From: CAYVMN01 sp964452575
Lineage (GTDB): Bacteria; Desulfobacterota; DSM-4660; Desulfatiglandales; Desulfatiglandaceae
DNA length: 5,930 bases
NCBI GenBank assembly: GCA_964452575.1
Contig: CAYVMN010000237.1
Coordinates: forward strand, 1 to 5,930
Direction of reading: 5' to 3'
Under the pieces are notes generated by a model, which saw nothing but the letters and a program-made list of their open reading frames with translations, did no database searches and was not told where the DNA came from. The translations under genes and the position numbers were made by a program. Numbering within the stretch: the first letter of the stretch is position 1; each line of letters begins with the position of its first letter. Shown here one piece after another: positions 1 to 5,930 of this stretch.

Positions 1-1128
1 GGTATATGCAGGGTTAAGGGGTAGACCTGCCACGACTTTCGGTCCGCCGCCGTGCATCTTCAGTGCCCGAATGGTACTGGTGATCACGGAGACGTGCGGT
101 TTCAGGCCGCTGTAACGGCACTTGACATTCCAGAACTTCTCGAAGCCAATGTCGCAGCCGAAACCACTCTCAGTTACATGGTAGTCAAACAGCTTGAGCC
201 CAATGCGGTCAGCAATGATGGAGGATTGGCCCACAGCGATGTTGGCAAAAGGCCCAGCATGGACCATGCAAGGCTGATACTCCGCTGTACAACACAGGGT
301 GGGATTGATTGTATTGCGCATCCAGGCGGTCATGGCGCCTCCGACCTCGAAATCGCCAGTTGTCACGACGTTCCCTTGCTTATCGAAGGCCAGGGTAATA
401 TTGTCTAGTCGTTCACGCAGGTCAGCCAGATCCCGGACAATGGAAAGAATTGCCATCAACTCCGATGAGACGGCGATCCCGAACTTTGATTGCATGGTGA
501 AACCGTCCATGCGGCCGCCCAGTCCGATGACGATATTTCTCAGGCTCTGGGCACAGAGATCCATAATCCACCCCATTTCAACGCGGGTCGGGTCGATGTC
601 CATGCGGCGCATTCCAGTAAGGCGGGCCAGTTGCTCATCGTTATAATTTCGTTCATGTTGCATCCGGGCCGTGAGGGCTACCATGGCCAGGTTATGGGCA
701 TTCATGATGTCATTGATATCGCCTGTAAGACCCGTCGAAAATTCGGTGAGAGGAATGATCGTTGCATTACCACCGCCGCCCGCGCTACCTTTAATATTCA
801 TGGTAGGCCCGCCCGAGGGTTGACGGATACAGCCGCCCACATTCTTGCCCCGCTTACCCAACCCTTCCAGAAGCCCCATCGTGGTCGTGGTTTTCCCTTC
901 TCCTAACGGAGTGGGGGTAATGGCGGTTACCTCGATGTACTTGCCATCAGGTTTATCCCTAAGGCGGTTCATGATCTTCAGAAAATCAAGTTTGGACAAC
1001 CTGCCCATGGGGAGCATCTCCTCTTTCTCCAGGCCTAGTTTCTCCCTCCACTCATCGGGTGTTGGCATATTTTCCTCCGCTGCCTCGGAGATCTGCCAGT
1101 CAGCCATTTCTACTGCATTGTAAGCCAT
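1..1128 (-). CDS. fhs: Formate--tetrahydrofolate ligase, N-terminal 376 residues (partial, runs off left edge)
   Basis: This cytoplasmic enzyme makes 10-formyl-tetrahydrofolate from formate, ATP and tetrahydrofolate. The step feeds purine and formyl-Met-tRNA synthesis and the methyl branch of the Wood-Ljungdahl pathway. The minus-strand frame is open for exactly 376 codons; the family is about 555-590 residues, so roughly the last third lies outside the window. Visible family motifs are the P-loop TPTPLGEGKTTTT (71-83), the formyl-phosphate loop IRQPSGGP (101-108), the glycine-rich KGSAGGGGN (113-121), TGDIND (135-140), NIVIGLGG (198-205), VHAGPFANIA (289-298), KCRYSGLKP (336-344) and RALKMHGGGP (354-363). 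The loop reads IRQPSGGPTMNIKG rather than the LREPSLGPSFGIKG of the Moorella enzyme. I recall this form from sulfate-reducing and syntrophic Desulfobacterota. The ATG at 1128 follows an AAGGAGG site at good spacing. The gene diverges from the plus-strand operon. Confidence 0.96.
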   Translation of the reverse strand, partial: MAYNAVEMADWQISEAAEENMPTPDEWREKLGLEKEEMLPMGRLSKLDFLKIMNRLRDKPDGKYIEVTAITPTPLGEGKTTTTMGLLEGLGKRGKNVGGCIRQPSGGPTMNIKGSAGGGGNATIIPLTEFSTGLTGDINDIMNAHNLAMVALTARMQHERNYNDEQLARLTGMRRMDIDPTRVEMGWIMDLCAQSLRNIVIGLGGRMDGFTMQSKFGIAVSSELMAILSIVRDLADLRERLDNITLAFDKQGNVVTTGDFEVGGAMTAWMRNTINPTLCCTAEYQPCMVHAGPFANIAVGQSSIIADRIGLKLFDYHVTESGFGCDIGFEKFWNVKCRYSGLKPHVSVITSTIRALKMHGGGPKVVAGLPLNPAYT

Positions 1129-1137
1129 GTATCAAAT

Positions 1138-1144
1138 CCTCCTT
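1138..1144 (-). promoter_or_regulatory. Strong Shine-Dalgarno site of fhs
   Basis: On the minus strand AAGGAGG lies nine bases before the fhs ATG. It is a perfect match to the anti-Shine-Dalgarno sequence and fixes the fhs start. It contrasts with the weak sites before most plus-strand genes, which suggests fhs is translated efficiently. Confidence 0.85.
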
Positions 1145-1223
1145 CTCTTGATTTTTTCCGAAATTATCCCTTCCAGTTCGTCAGCAATAGGCAAAATCCC
1201 TTAGCCTTTTTCGAACAACCCTG

Positions 1224-1250
1224 GCTATCACAAAAAAAGGGGGGCGTCAA
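1224..1250 (-). promoter_or_regulatory. Candidate sigma-70 promoter for fhs
   Basis: On the minus strand a TTGACG hexamer (1245-1250, five of six to the -35 consensus) is followed after 15 bases by GATAGC (1224-1229), preceded by TGT as in extended -10 elements. The spacer is a C6-T7 run. The -10 match is only three of six and the spacer is short, so this is a candidate. It would give a leader of about 90 bases before the fhs ATG. Confidence 0.3.
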
Positions 1251-1271
1251 GCCTTATCGTGTTAAATATGC

Positions 1272-1299
1272 TTGCATTTTTCCTGGTTGCTGATAATGT
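1272..1299 (+). promoter_or_regulatory. Candidate promoter for the surA-rodZ-tyrS-rpoH operon
   Basis: TTGCAT (1272-1277) is followed by GATAAT (1292-1297, spacing 14) or TAATGT (1294-1299, spacing 16). The -10-like element is good, but the better-matching spacing is short. It would give a leader of roughly 100-120 bases before the surA-like gene. No better sigma-70 pair was seen between 1129 and 1400, and no sigma-32 type pair (CTTGAAA with CCCCAT) is present there. Confidence 0.3.
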
Positions 1300-1310
1300 A
1301 AAAAATTTAC
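1298..1310. repeat. Short perfect inverted repeat GTAAA-AAA-TTTAC
   Basis: Five-base arms GTAAA and TTTAC are separated by AAA, directly downstream of and touching the candidate -10 element for the plus-strand operon. The size and position would suit an operator for a dimeric regulator, but A/T-rich repeats this short also arise by chance. No second copy was seen in the window. Confidence 0.35.
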
Positions 1311-1418
1311 AGAAGCTTTTTTTCTTTGGGCGCGGCTCAGGGGATTCAAGAAGCTGATGACCGGATTTAATGTCCATGTCAACCAGGATCTTCTAAATAG
1401 ATGGGGGCCCTTATAGAG

Positions 1419-2393
1419 ATGAAGAAGTGGAAGGTTTTCCTCTATTTTGTTCCATTCCTAACGATTGGACTTTCTGGCAATACGACCGCCTCGGCTGAAC
1501 TCCGTAACAGAGTTGTCGCTATAGTGAACGACGAGTTGATCACGCTCTACGAGCTGAACACCAGGATGAAAGAACTGACCGGGTTCGAACCCAGTGAGCT
1601 CAAGGCAATGGATGAACAGCGCTATATCGAAACGCGCCGCAAGGTCGTGGATTACCTGATCGAGGAAAAGATCGCTTCAGAGAAGGTCCGTCAACTTGGT
1701 ATCAGGGTGACGGAAAAGCAAGTGGATGCGGCCATTGAGAAGATAAAAGAAGATAATCATTTGACCCAAGAAGACCTGATTGCCGAACTCAATGGCCAAG
1801 GGCTTACCTATGAAAAATACAGGGCTACCATCAAAAGGGATCTGGAAAAGGTGGAACTGGTAAACTTTGAGGTGAAGTCAAAGGTAATCATTCGGGAAGA
1901 AAAGATCAAAGAATACTATGAGCAGCATAAGGAGCAATTCAGGGGTAATGAGAAAGTTCACATTGCCGTTATTGCCCTGAGACAAGAGGACTCATCAAAT
2001 CAAAATGGGGCCCGCTCTCTCAATCTGAAGGCAGAGGAGATTCTGGCTAGGCTTAGGAACGGTGAAGATTTCGGGGAACTGGCAAGAAAATTCTCCCAGG
2101 GGCCTGGGGCCAAAGACGGAGGTGATATAGGTTTTTTCAAGGCCTCGGAACTTAATCCGAAACTCAGAGACATTATCAAAGACATGTCTGCCGGGGAGAT
2201 AAGCCAGGCAATCGCTGTGCCCAACGGCATCCAGATCATAAAGGTAGTTGAAAGGCATGGTGGGGGAATTAGGCCGTTCGAAGAGGTAAGAGATGCAATT
2301 TACGGCATCCTTTATCGTGAGGAGCTGGACAGGAGGTATTCCATTTGGATGAAGGGACTAAGGGAAAGTGCTTACACCAAGATCATATTTTGA
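1419..2393 (+). CDS. surA: SurA-like periplasmic chaperone / parvulin peptidylprolyl isomerase
   Basis: The product is a secreted folding factor expected to escort outer-membrane proteins across the periplasm and to isomerise X-Pro bonds. Read from the ATG at 1419 it is 324 residues. It has a signal peptide (MKKWKVFLYF, hydrophobic core, likely cut after ASA at residue 26), a SurA N-terminal helical domain (about 27-160) opening with RVVAIVNDELIT, and one parvulin domain (about 180-280) with FGELARKFSQGPGAKDGGDI and the usual GIQIIKV ending. The last segment, WMKGLRESAYTKI, matches the E. coli SurA C-terminus (WMQEQRASAYVKI, as recalled). That favours SurA over PpiC or PrsA. E. coli SurA has about 428 residues and two parvulin domains; this one has a single domain, which is common in this phylum. 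An upstream in-frame ATG at 1401 would add MGALIE; I prefer 1419 because the acidic extension is atypical for a signal peptide. Neither start has a strong ribosome site. It is the first gene of the operon. Confidence 0.9.
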   Translation: MKKWKVFLYFVPFLTIGLSGNTTASAELRNRVVAIVNDELITLYELNTRMKELTGFEPSELKAMDEQRYIETRRKVVDYLIEEKIASEKVRQLGIRVTEKQVDAAIEKIKEDNHLTQEDLIAELNGQGLTYEKYRATIKRDLEKVELVNFEVKSKVIIREEKIKEYYEQHKEQFRGNEKVHIAVIALRQEDSSNQNGARSLNLKAEEILARLRNGEDFGELARKFSQGPGAKDGGDIGFFKASELNPKLRDIIKDMSAGEISQAIAVPNGIQIIKVVERHGGGIRPFEEVRDAIYGILYREELDRRYSIWMKGLRESAYTKIIF

Positions 2394-2406
2394 TAGTGTC
2401 CAAGAA

Positions 2407-3354
2407 ATGACCGAAGACGAACACAAGCCACCTGCTGGATCGAAACCCGATAAAGGAGGAGTGGGAGGAACCCTGGGGGACAGGGAAAAGACCTTATCGG
2501 TTGGGATCGGCACCATTCTTCGGAAGGAGAGAGAAAGGAGGGGATTCACCTATTCCCAGGTCTTCGAAATAACCAGACTAAGGCCTTACATCCTTGAGGC
2601 CCTGGAACATGAAGACTGGGAGAGCCTCCCTTCGCCCGGTTTTGTAACAGGATTTGTCCGATCCTATGCCCGTGTCCTCGGTTTAGATGAAGATGAAATG
2701 GTGGAGGGCTACCGAAGAACCATTGTTACTGAAGATACGGTTCTGAGGCCACCTGTCGTGCCCCCTGAGAGATGGAAGAGGCTCTTGCTCCCCATTTCTT
2801 TGGTCTTCGTGCTCGTGGCAGGTGTATCCGTCTATTTTGTCTGGAGAGGGCACCCGGCCCTGGAGAAGGCCCCGGTCAGCGCTGAGATGAAAAGCCCCAT
2901 TGCCGATAAGGCAGGTGAGAAGCAAGATAAGGGCCAGAACTCCAATCAGACTGAGCAGGTTGTACAGGCCCGGGAAGAACAGTCAGGCACTGTTCTAAGG
3001 TCTGTTCCGGCTGACGGCGGTGAAGATGTACCGTCAGATAATTCCAAAGAGGTATCCGGCCGAGACAGTTCCCAGACCAATGCTACCGGCTCACAGAAGT
3101 CGAGAGGGCTTGTCCTTAGAGCGGTTGTCAAGGAAAGGACCTGGGTCAGGATATTCGTGGATGACAAAGACCCCAAAGAATACATCTTTCAACCCGGAAG
3201 TGAACCCCAGTGGACTGCTGAGAAGGGTTTTGAACTGCTCATAGGCAATGCGGGGGGGATTGAGCTCGAATTAAATGGGGAGAGGGTTGAAGGTTTGGGG
3301 AAACGGGGACAGGTGGTGCGCCTGAGGCTGCCCAAGACGGCGGGTAATCCTTGA
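2407..3354 (+). CDS. rodZ: RodZ-like membrane protein with N-terminal helix-turn-helix and DUF4115 C-terminal domain
   Basis: This 315-residue bitopic inner-membrane protein has RodZ architecture. A Cro/C1-type helix-turn-helix (about 33-97) includes GTILRKERERRGFTYSQV and then the family signature LRPYILEALEHEDWESLP with VRSYARVLGLD. A basic stretch (ERWKR) leads into one transmembrane segment (about 125-147). A low-complexity, hydrophilic linker rich in S, Q, E and D follows (about 150-232), then a C-terminal beta domain of the DUF4115 type (about 236-310; LRAVVKERTWVRIFVDD and the GNAGGIELELNG region). In known RodZ the helix-turn-helix binds MreB and links cell-wall synthesis to the cytoskeleton. 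The ATG at 2407 lies 13 bases after the surA stop. An in-frame GTG at 2368 would overlap surA by 26 bases and adds non-family sequence. A strong AAAGGAGG at 2452-2459 sits one base from an in-frame GTG at 2461, too close for normal initiation. Other DUF4115 helix-turn-helix proteins exist, so RodZ function is inferred from architecture. Confidence 0.85.
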   Translation: MTEDEHKPPAGSKPDKGGVGGTLGDREKTLSVGIGTILRKERERRGFTYSQVFEITRLRPYILEALEHEDWESLPSPGFVTGFVRSYARVLGLDEDEMVEGYRRTIVTEDTVLRPPVVPPERWKRLLLPISLVFVLVAGVSVYFVWRGHPALEKAPVSAEMKSPIADKAGEKQDKGQNSNQTEQVVQAREEQSGTVLRSVPADGGEDVPSDNSKEVSGRDSSQTNATGSQKSRGLVLRAVVKERTWVRIFVDDKDPKEYIFQPGSEPQWTAEKGFELLIGNAGGIELELNGERVEGLGKRGQVVRLRLPKTAGNP

Positions 3355-3402
3355 CATGCACGAGACGGAAGTGCCTCGAAGCCAGGTGAAGAGGACAAAC
3401 AG

Positions 3403-3426
3403 ATGCAGAAGGGACTCACAGGCTAA
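3403..3426 (+). other. Possible seven-codon leader reading frame before tyrS
   Basis: ATG at 3403 opens a frame reading MQKGLTG and closing with TAA at 3424-3426. A GAAGAGGA ribosome-site-like sequence (3388-3395) lies eight bases upstream, better than anything before the tyrS start candidates. The stop is separated from the likely tyrS GTG (3428) by a single A, so ribosomes ending here could restart on tyrS. It lacks tyrosine codons, so it is not a classical attenuator peptide. It could equally be chance, or mark a one-base change that moved the original tyrS start out of frame. Confidence 0.3.
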
Positions 3427-3427
3427 A

Positions 3428-4657
3428 GTGGAAAACGTATTCGATATCTTGGAGGCCAGGGGTTTTGTGGAGCAGGTCACTGACAGAGACCTGGTGAGGA
3501 AGCAGTTACAAGAGCCGATAAGCTGCTATATTGGGTTCGATCCGACTGCGAGGAGCTTGCATGTGGGGAGCCTTCTTCCTATCATGTCACTGGTTCATAT
3601 GCAGAGGTCAGGGCACAGACCCATTGTTGTGGTCGGTGGTGGCACGGCCCTCGTGGGTGATCCAAGCGGGAGGACCGAAATGCGTCCCATAATGACGCGC
3701 AAAGAGATAGATGAGAATGCCGAGTCCCTTAAGAGGCAGTTGTCACGCTTCCTGGATTTCAGTAACGGAAAGGCAATTATGGTTAACAATGCCGACTGGC
3801 TGACAGGACTGGGTTACATCGACTTCCTGAGGGATATCGGGAGACATTTCAGTGTGAACAGGATGCTGGCTGCAGAGAGCTATAGGGCAAGGCTAGAAAC
3901 TGGCCTGAATTTTATCGAGTTTAATTATATGCTCTTGCAGGCCTATGACTTCTGGTACCTGTTCAAACATTATGATTGCCGCTTACAGATGGGGGGCAAT
4001 GATCAATGGGGCAACATCCTGGCCGGTGCGGACCTTACAAGGCGGATGGAGGGTGAAGTGATTCATGGTCTTACCTTTCCACTCCTGACCACCTCCTCAG
4101 GCATTAAGATGGGCAAGACCCGCAAAGGGGCCCTTTGGCTCGACGCAGAAATGACCTCTCCTTATGAGTACTATCAGTATTGGATCAACCAGGATGACCG
4201 TGACATTGAGCGCTTTCTGGGTTTTTTCACTCTCTTGCCAATGGGTAAAGTCCAGGAGCTAGGCAGGAAGGAGGGCTCAGAGATCCGGGGCGCAAAAGAG
4301 GTGCTTGCCTATGAGGCCACCAAAATATGCCACGGCCAAAGGGAAGCTGACCAGGCCCGCGAGGCCTCCCAACAGCTTTTCGGTTCTGGGGAGTCGGCAT
4401 TCTCCGAATCCGTGCCGACCTATACCATAAGCCAAAAAGAGCTTGAGGAAGGAATTCCTGCATACATCCTCTTTGAAAAGACGGCCCTCACGGCGAGCCG
4501 AGGCGAAGCCCGTCGACTCATCTCTCAGGGAGGTGGATACATAAATGGACAAAAGCTCTATTCTTTCGACCAGATAATTGGCTCAAGAAATCTTGAAAAC
4601 GGTTCCTTGATCCTGAGGGCAGGGAAGAAAAGATATATGAGGATTACCCTAGGCTGA
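3428..4657 (+). CDS. tyrS: Tyrosine--tRNA ligase
   Basis: This cytoplasmic class I aminoacyl-tRNA synthetase charges tRNA-Tyr. Read from the GTG at 3428 it is 409 residues, normal for bacterial TyrRS. The Rossmann catalytic domain (about 30-220) starts YIGFDPTARSLHVGS, where HVGS (45-48) is the HIGH motif. It also shows GDPSGRTEMR, FLRDIGRHFSVN (133-144), the tyrosine pocket FNYMLLQAYD (164-173) and GGNDQWGN (189-196). KMGKT (227-231) is the KMSKS loop. The C-terminal S4-like RNA-binding domain (about 345-409) includes SRGEARRLISQGG and YINGQK. The start was chosen because ENVFDILEARGF aligns with the usual N-terminus. The frame also has an ATG at 3356, one base after the rodZ stop, adding 24 basic residues (MHETEVPRSQVKR...) that I do not recognise from the family and that lack a ribosome site. 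It lies in the operon between rodZ and rpoH. Confidence 0.96.
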   Translation: MENVFDILEARGFVEQVTDRDLVRKQLQEPISCYIGFDPTARSLHVGSLLPIMSLVHMQRSGHRPIVVVGGGTALVGDPSGRTEMRPIMTRKEIDENAESLKRQLSRFLDFSNGKAIMVNNADWLTGLGYIDFLRDIGRHFSVNRMLAAESYRARLETGLNFIEFNYMLLQAYDFWYLFKHYDCRLQMGGNDQWGNILAGADLTRRMEGEVIHGLTFPLLTTSSGIKMGKTRKGALWLDAEMTSPYEYYQYWINQDDRDIERFLGFFTLLPMGKVQELGRKEGSEIRGAKEVLAYEATKICHGQREADQAREASQQLFGSGESAFSESVPTYTISQKELEEGIPAYILFEKTALTASRGEARRLISQGGGYINGQKLYSFDQIIGSRNLENGSLILRAGKKRYMRITLG

Positions 4658-4676
4658 GTGGTCCAGGAACCGCGTG

Positions 4677-5702
4677 ATGGCCTCCAAATCTACCCGAAAC
4701 CACCAATTATTGAAACTGCTTATGGATGACACAGAAGAAGTATCGTTCCAAGAACAAGAAATACAAGAGGGTGATGATCAGTATCCCATTGCACCAGAGC
4801 TGAACCTCGCTCCCCTGATCCCATCCGAAGACAAGGCCCTGGTTCCTTATGATCCTCTTCAGATGTACCTCCTTGAAATAAAGAGGTATCGATTGTTGAC
4901 CAGAGAAGAGGAGAAGGAACTGGCTATCAGGGTCAGGGAGAAGAAGGATCAAAGGGCGGCCTACAGGCTGATCACCTCCAACCTGAGGCTGGTAGTGAAG
5001 ATTGCCATGGATTTTCACCGCTATTGGACCAAGAACCTTTTAGACCTGATTCAGGAGGGAAATCTGGGCCTTTTACAGGCAGTGGAAAAATTTGATCCGT
5101 ACCGAGGCATAAAGTTTTCCTACTATGCCTCATTTTGGATCAAGGCATACATGTTGAAATTTATAATGGACAACTGGAAACTGGTGAAGATCGGAACCAC
5201 ACAGAGCCAGCGGAAACTATTCTTCAATCTGGCCAAAGAGCGGGACAAACTGATAGCCCAAGGCTTTAGTCCAGAACCCAAACTTCTAGCTGAACGGCTC
5301 GATGTCAGGGAGGAAGAGGTTGTTGAGATGAGCCAGCGGCTAGGAGGCTGGGAGGTTTCTCTGAGTACTCCGGTGAGCGATGATTCAAGAGAGGCCTATG
5401 GTGCCCTGTTGCCTGATCCGGGGAAGGGGGTTGATGAAGAGATATCCGAAAAAGAGAGCCAGGAACTCCTTTCCCGGAAGCTCAAAGAGTTTCGCAAGTT
5501 ACTCTCTGGGAAGGAGGCCGATATTTTCGACAACCGAATAATTGCCGAGAAACCGCTAACTCTCCAGGAACTGGGGAACAAATATGATATTTCGCGAGAA
5601 AGGGTGCGTCAGATCCAGGAGAAGATTGTCGGTAATATAGAGAAGTGGCTAAAGGAAGAGATTCCCAATTTTCAAGAGCAGTACTCTGATTTCCTAAAAT
5701 GA
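4677..5702 (+). CDS. rpoH: RNA polymerase sigma factor RpoH (sigma-32 type, heat shock)
   Basis: This alternative sigma-70-family factor directs RNA polymerase to heat-shock promoters. It has 341 residues. Domain order is an acidic N-terminal extension of about 55 residues (E/D rich, with little resemblance to the family), region 1.2 (about 57-90, DPLQMYLLEI), region 2 (about 93-170; LITSNLRLVVKIA, DLIQEGNLGLLQAVEKFDP, FSYYASFWIKAYM), region 3 (about 190-245) and region 4 with its helix-turn-helix (about 265-325; LTLQELGNKYDISRERVRQI). The deciding mark is the RpoH box, QRKLFFNLAK (178-187), nearly identical to E. coli QRKLFFNLR as recalled and absent from RpoD and RpoS. E. coli RpoH is about 284 residues, so this form is longer, mostly at the N-terminus. 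The ATG at 4677 follows AGGA at eight bases; the GTG at 4674, directly upstream in frame, is possible. It begins 19 bases after tyrS and overlaps the next gene by four bases. No separate promoter was established. Confidence 0.94.
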   Translation: MASKSTRNHQLLKLLMDDTEEVSFQEQEIQEGDDQYPIAPELNLAPLIPSEDKALVPYDPLQMYLLEIKRYRLLTREEEKELAIRVREKKDQRAAYRLITSNLRLVVKIAMDFHRYWTKNLLDLIQEGNLGLLQAVEKFDPYRGIKFSYYASFWIKAYMLKFIMDNWKLVKIGTTQSQRKLFFNLAKERDKLIAQGFSPEPKLLAERLDVREEEVVEMSQRLGGWEVSLSTPVSDDSREAYGALLPDPGKGVDEEISEKESQELLSRKLKEFRKLLSGKEADIFDNRIIAEKPLTLQELGNKYDISRERVRQIQEKIVGNIEKWLKEEIPNFQEQYSDFLK

Positions 5703-5930
5703 CTTCACTTTCATTATTCAAATACCTAAGGCTTAGTAAGGTCCTTGTTCTCATCTTTTTCGTGGGAGTCCTGCCGAGGTGTTCTCAGCTTGCGCCCAGA
5801 GAGCTGCCAAATGGGCGTTTGGATCTCCCAAAGGGAAAAAAGATCTCATACGAGGGAAAGGATAAAATACAAGAGGCCTATACCGACTTCTTTCTATCAT
5901 CGATGGCAGCCTTGCAAGGAGATTATAAAG
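5699..5930 (+). CDS. Exported or membrane-anchored protein, probably TPR-containing (partial, runs off right edge)
   Basis: Seventy-seven codons are visible. The ATG at 5699 overlaps the rpoH stop as ATGA, so translation is probably coupled. A basic N-terminus (FKYLRLSK) and hydrophobic core (VLVLIFFVGVL) form a signal peptide or anchor. A cysteine at residue 28 follows (VLPRCSQ), which resembles a lipoprotein site but has arginine just before the cysteine, so lipid attachment is doubtful. After a polar linker, the visible end (IQEAYTDFFLSSMAALQGDYK, with its start at residue 58) has the spacing of a first tetratricopeptide repeat helix, with ALQGDYK typical of the turn to the second helix. 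In this phylum such genes often encode long envelope TPR proteins acting as protein-protein scaffolds. The TPR call rests on one incomplete repeat and needs the rest of the gene. Confidence 0.75.
   Translation, partial: MTSLSLFKYLRLSKVLVLIFFVGVLPRCSQLAPRELPNGRLDLPKGKKISYEGKDKIQEAYTDFFLSSMAALQGDYK

Larger units (their letters stand above)
1129..1400. other. Divergent intergenic region between fhs and the surA-like operon
   Basis: About 270 bases (290 if the surA-like gene starts at 1419) contain no convincing gene on either strand. The region is richer in A and T than the flanking genes. It has a run of seven A then six G (1232-1244), a perfect short inverted repeat (1298-1310) and a T-rich stretch (1316-1325). 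It must hold the fhs promoter and probably the promoter of the plus-strand operon. AGAAGCT occurs twice (1311-1317 and 1349-1355), which may be chance. I see no terminator, riboswitch or tRNA here. Confidence 0.8.

Noticed and set aside
52..906. Several open plus-strand frames of 115-138 codons between 52 and 906
   Set aside because: They lie antisense to fhs, whose minus-strand frame is intact and carries all family motifs; their translations look like no protein family.
1202..1227. TAGCC...GGCTA hairpin in the fhs leader as a riboswitch or attenuator
   Set aside because: Five-base stem with a 16-base loop and no further conserved helices; no known riboswitch class is recognisable.
1316..1325. 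T-rich run as a rho-independent terminator
   Set aside because: No G/C-rich stem precedes it and no gene on the plus strand ends upstream of it in the window.
1377..1382. Perfect TTGACA on the minus strand, just before the surA-like gene
   Set aside because: No -10-like hexamer lies 15-19 bases downstream on that strand, and it is far (about 250 bases) from the fhs start.
2452..2463. Strong AAAGGAGG followed by an in-frame GTG inside rodZ as the real start
   Set aside because: Only one base separates the site from the GTG, too little for initiation; the sequence is explained by Lys-Gly-Gly codons, and the ATG at 2407 is closer to the upstream stop.
4592..4598. CTTGAAA, an exact sigma-32 type -35 element, about 80 bases before rpoH inside tyrS
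   Set aside because: No CCCCAT-like -10 element follows at 11-17 bases, and the bases encode normal TyrRS residues; chance is the simpler reading.
2000..5754. Minus-strand frames of 60-103 codons across the plus-strand operon
   Set aside because: All overlap well-supported plus-strand genes, lack family motifs and have no supporting ribosome sites.

Overview
The window looks like a chromosomal stretch from an anaerobic member of the Desulfobacterota (former Deltaproteobacteria). The grounds are the clade-specific form of formate--tetrahydrofolate ligase at the left edge and the surA / rodZ-like / tyrS / rpoH gene order. This is inferred from recalled family sequences, not from a database search. 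I see no mobile element, CRISPR array, rRNA, tRNA or phage gene.

Layout. Positions 1-1128 hold the first 376 codons of fhs on the minus strand, running off the left edge. About 270 bases of divergent intergenic DNA follow (1129 to about 1400-1418), with a strong ribosome binding site for fhs, weak promoter candidates in both directions and a small A/T-rich inverted repeat. From there to the right edge everything is on the plus strand in one tightly packed, probably co-transcribed block. It contains a single-parvulin SurA-like periplasmic chaperone (about 1419-2393), a RodZ-like membrane protein with an N-terminal helix-turn-helix (2407-3354), tyrosyl-tRNA synthetase (about 3428-4657) and an RpoH-type heat-shock sigma factor (4677-5702). 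The block ends with the start of a secreted or membrane-anchored, probably TPR-containing protein (5699 onward, cut by the edge), whose ATG overlaps the rpoH stop as ATGA.

How the genes fit together. fhs activates formate for one-carbon metabolism and the methyl branch of the Wood-Ljungdahl pathway; it is transcribed away from the block and is probably unrelated to it. The plus-strand block joins outer-membrane protein folding (SurA), cell-shape control (RodZ), translation (TyrRS) and the heat-shock response (RpoH). Shared transcription would tie envelope assembly and cytoplasmic proteostasis together. That is an inference from gene order; no regulator site was demonstrated.

No clearly new biological system is visible. 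The points most worth a second look are a seven-codon reading frame with its own good ribosome binding site ending one base before the likely tyrS start, the rpoH-containing envelope operon, the clade-type active-site change in Fhs, and the cut-off protein at the right edge.
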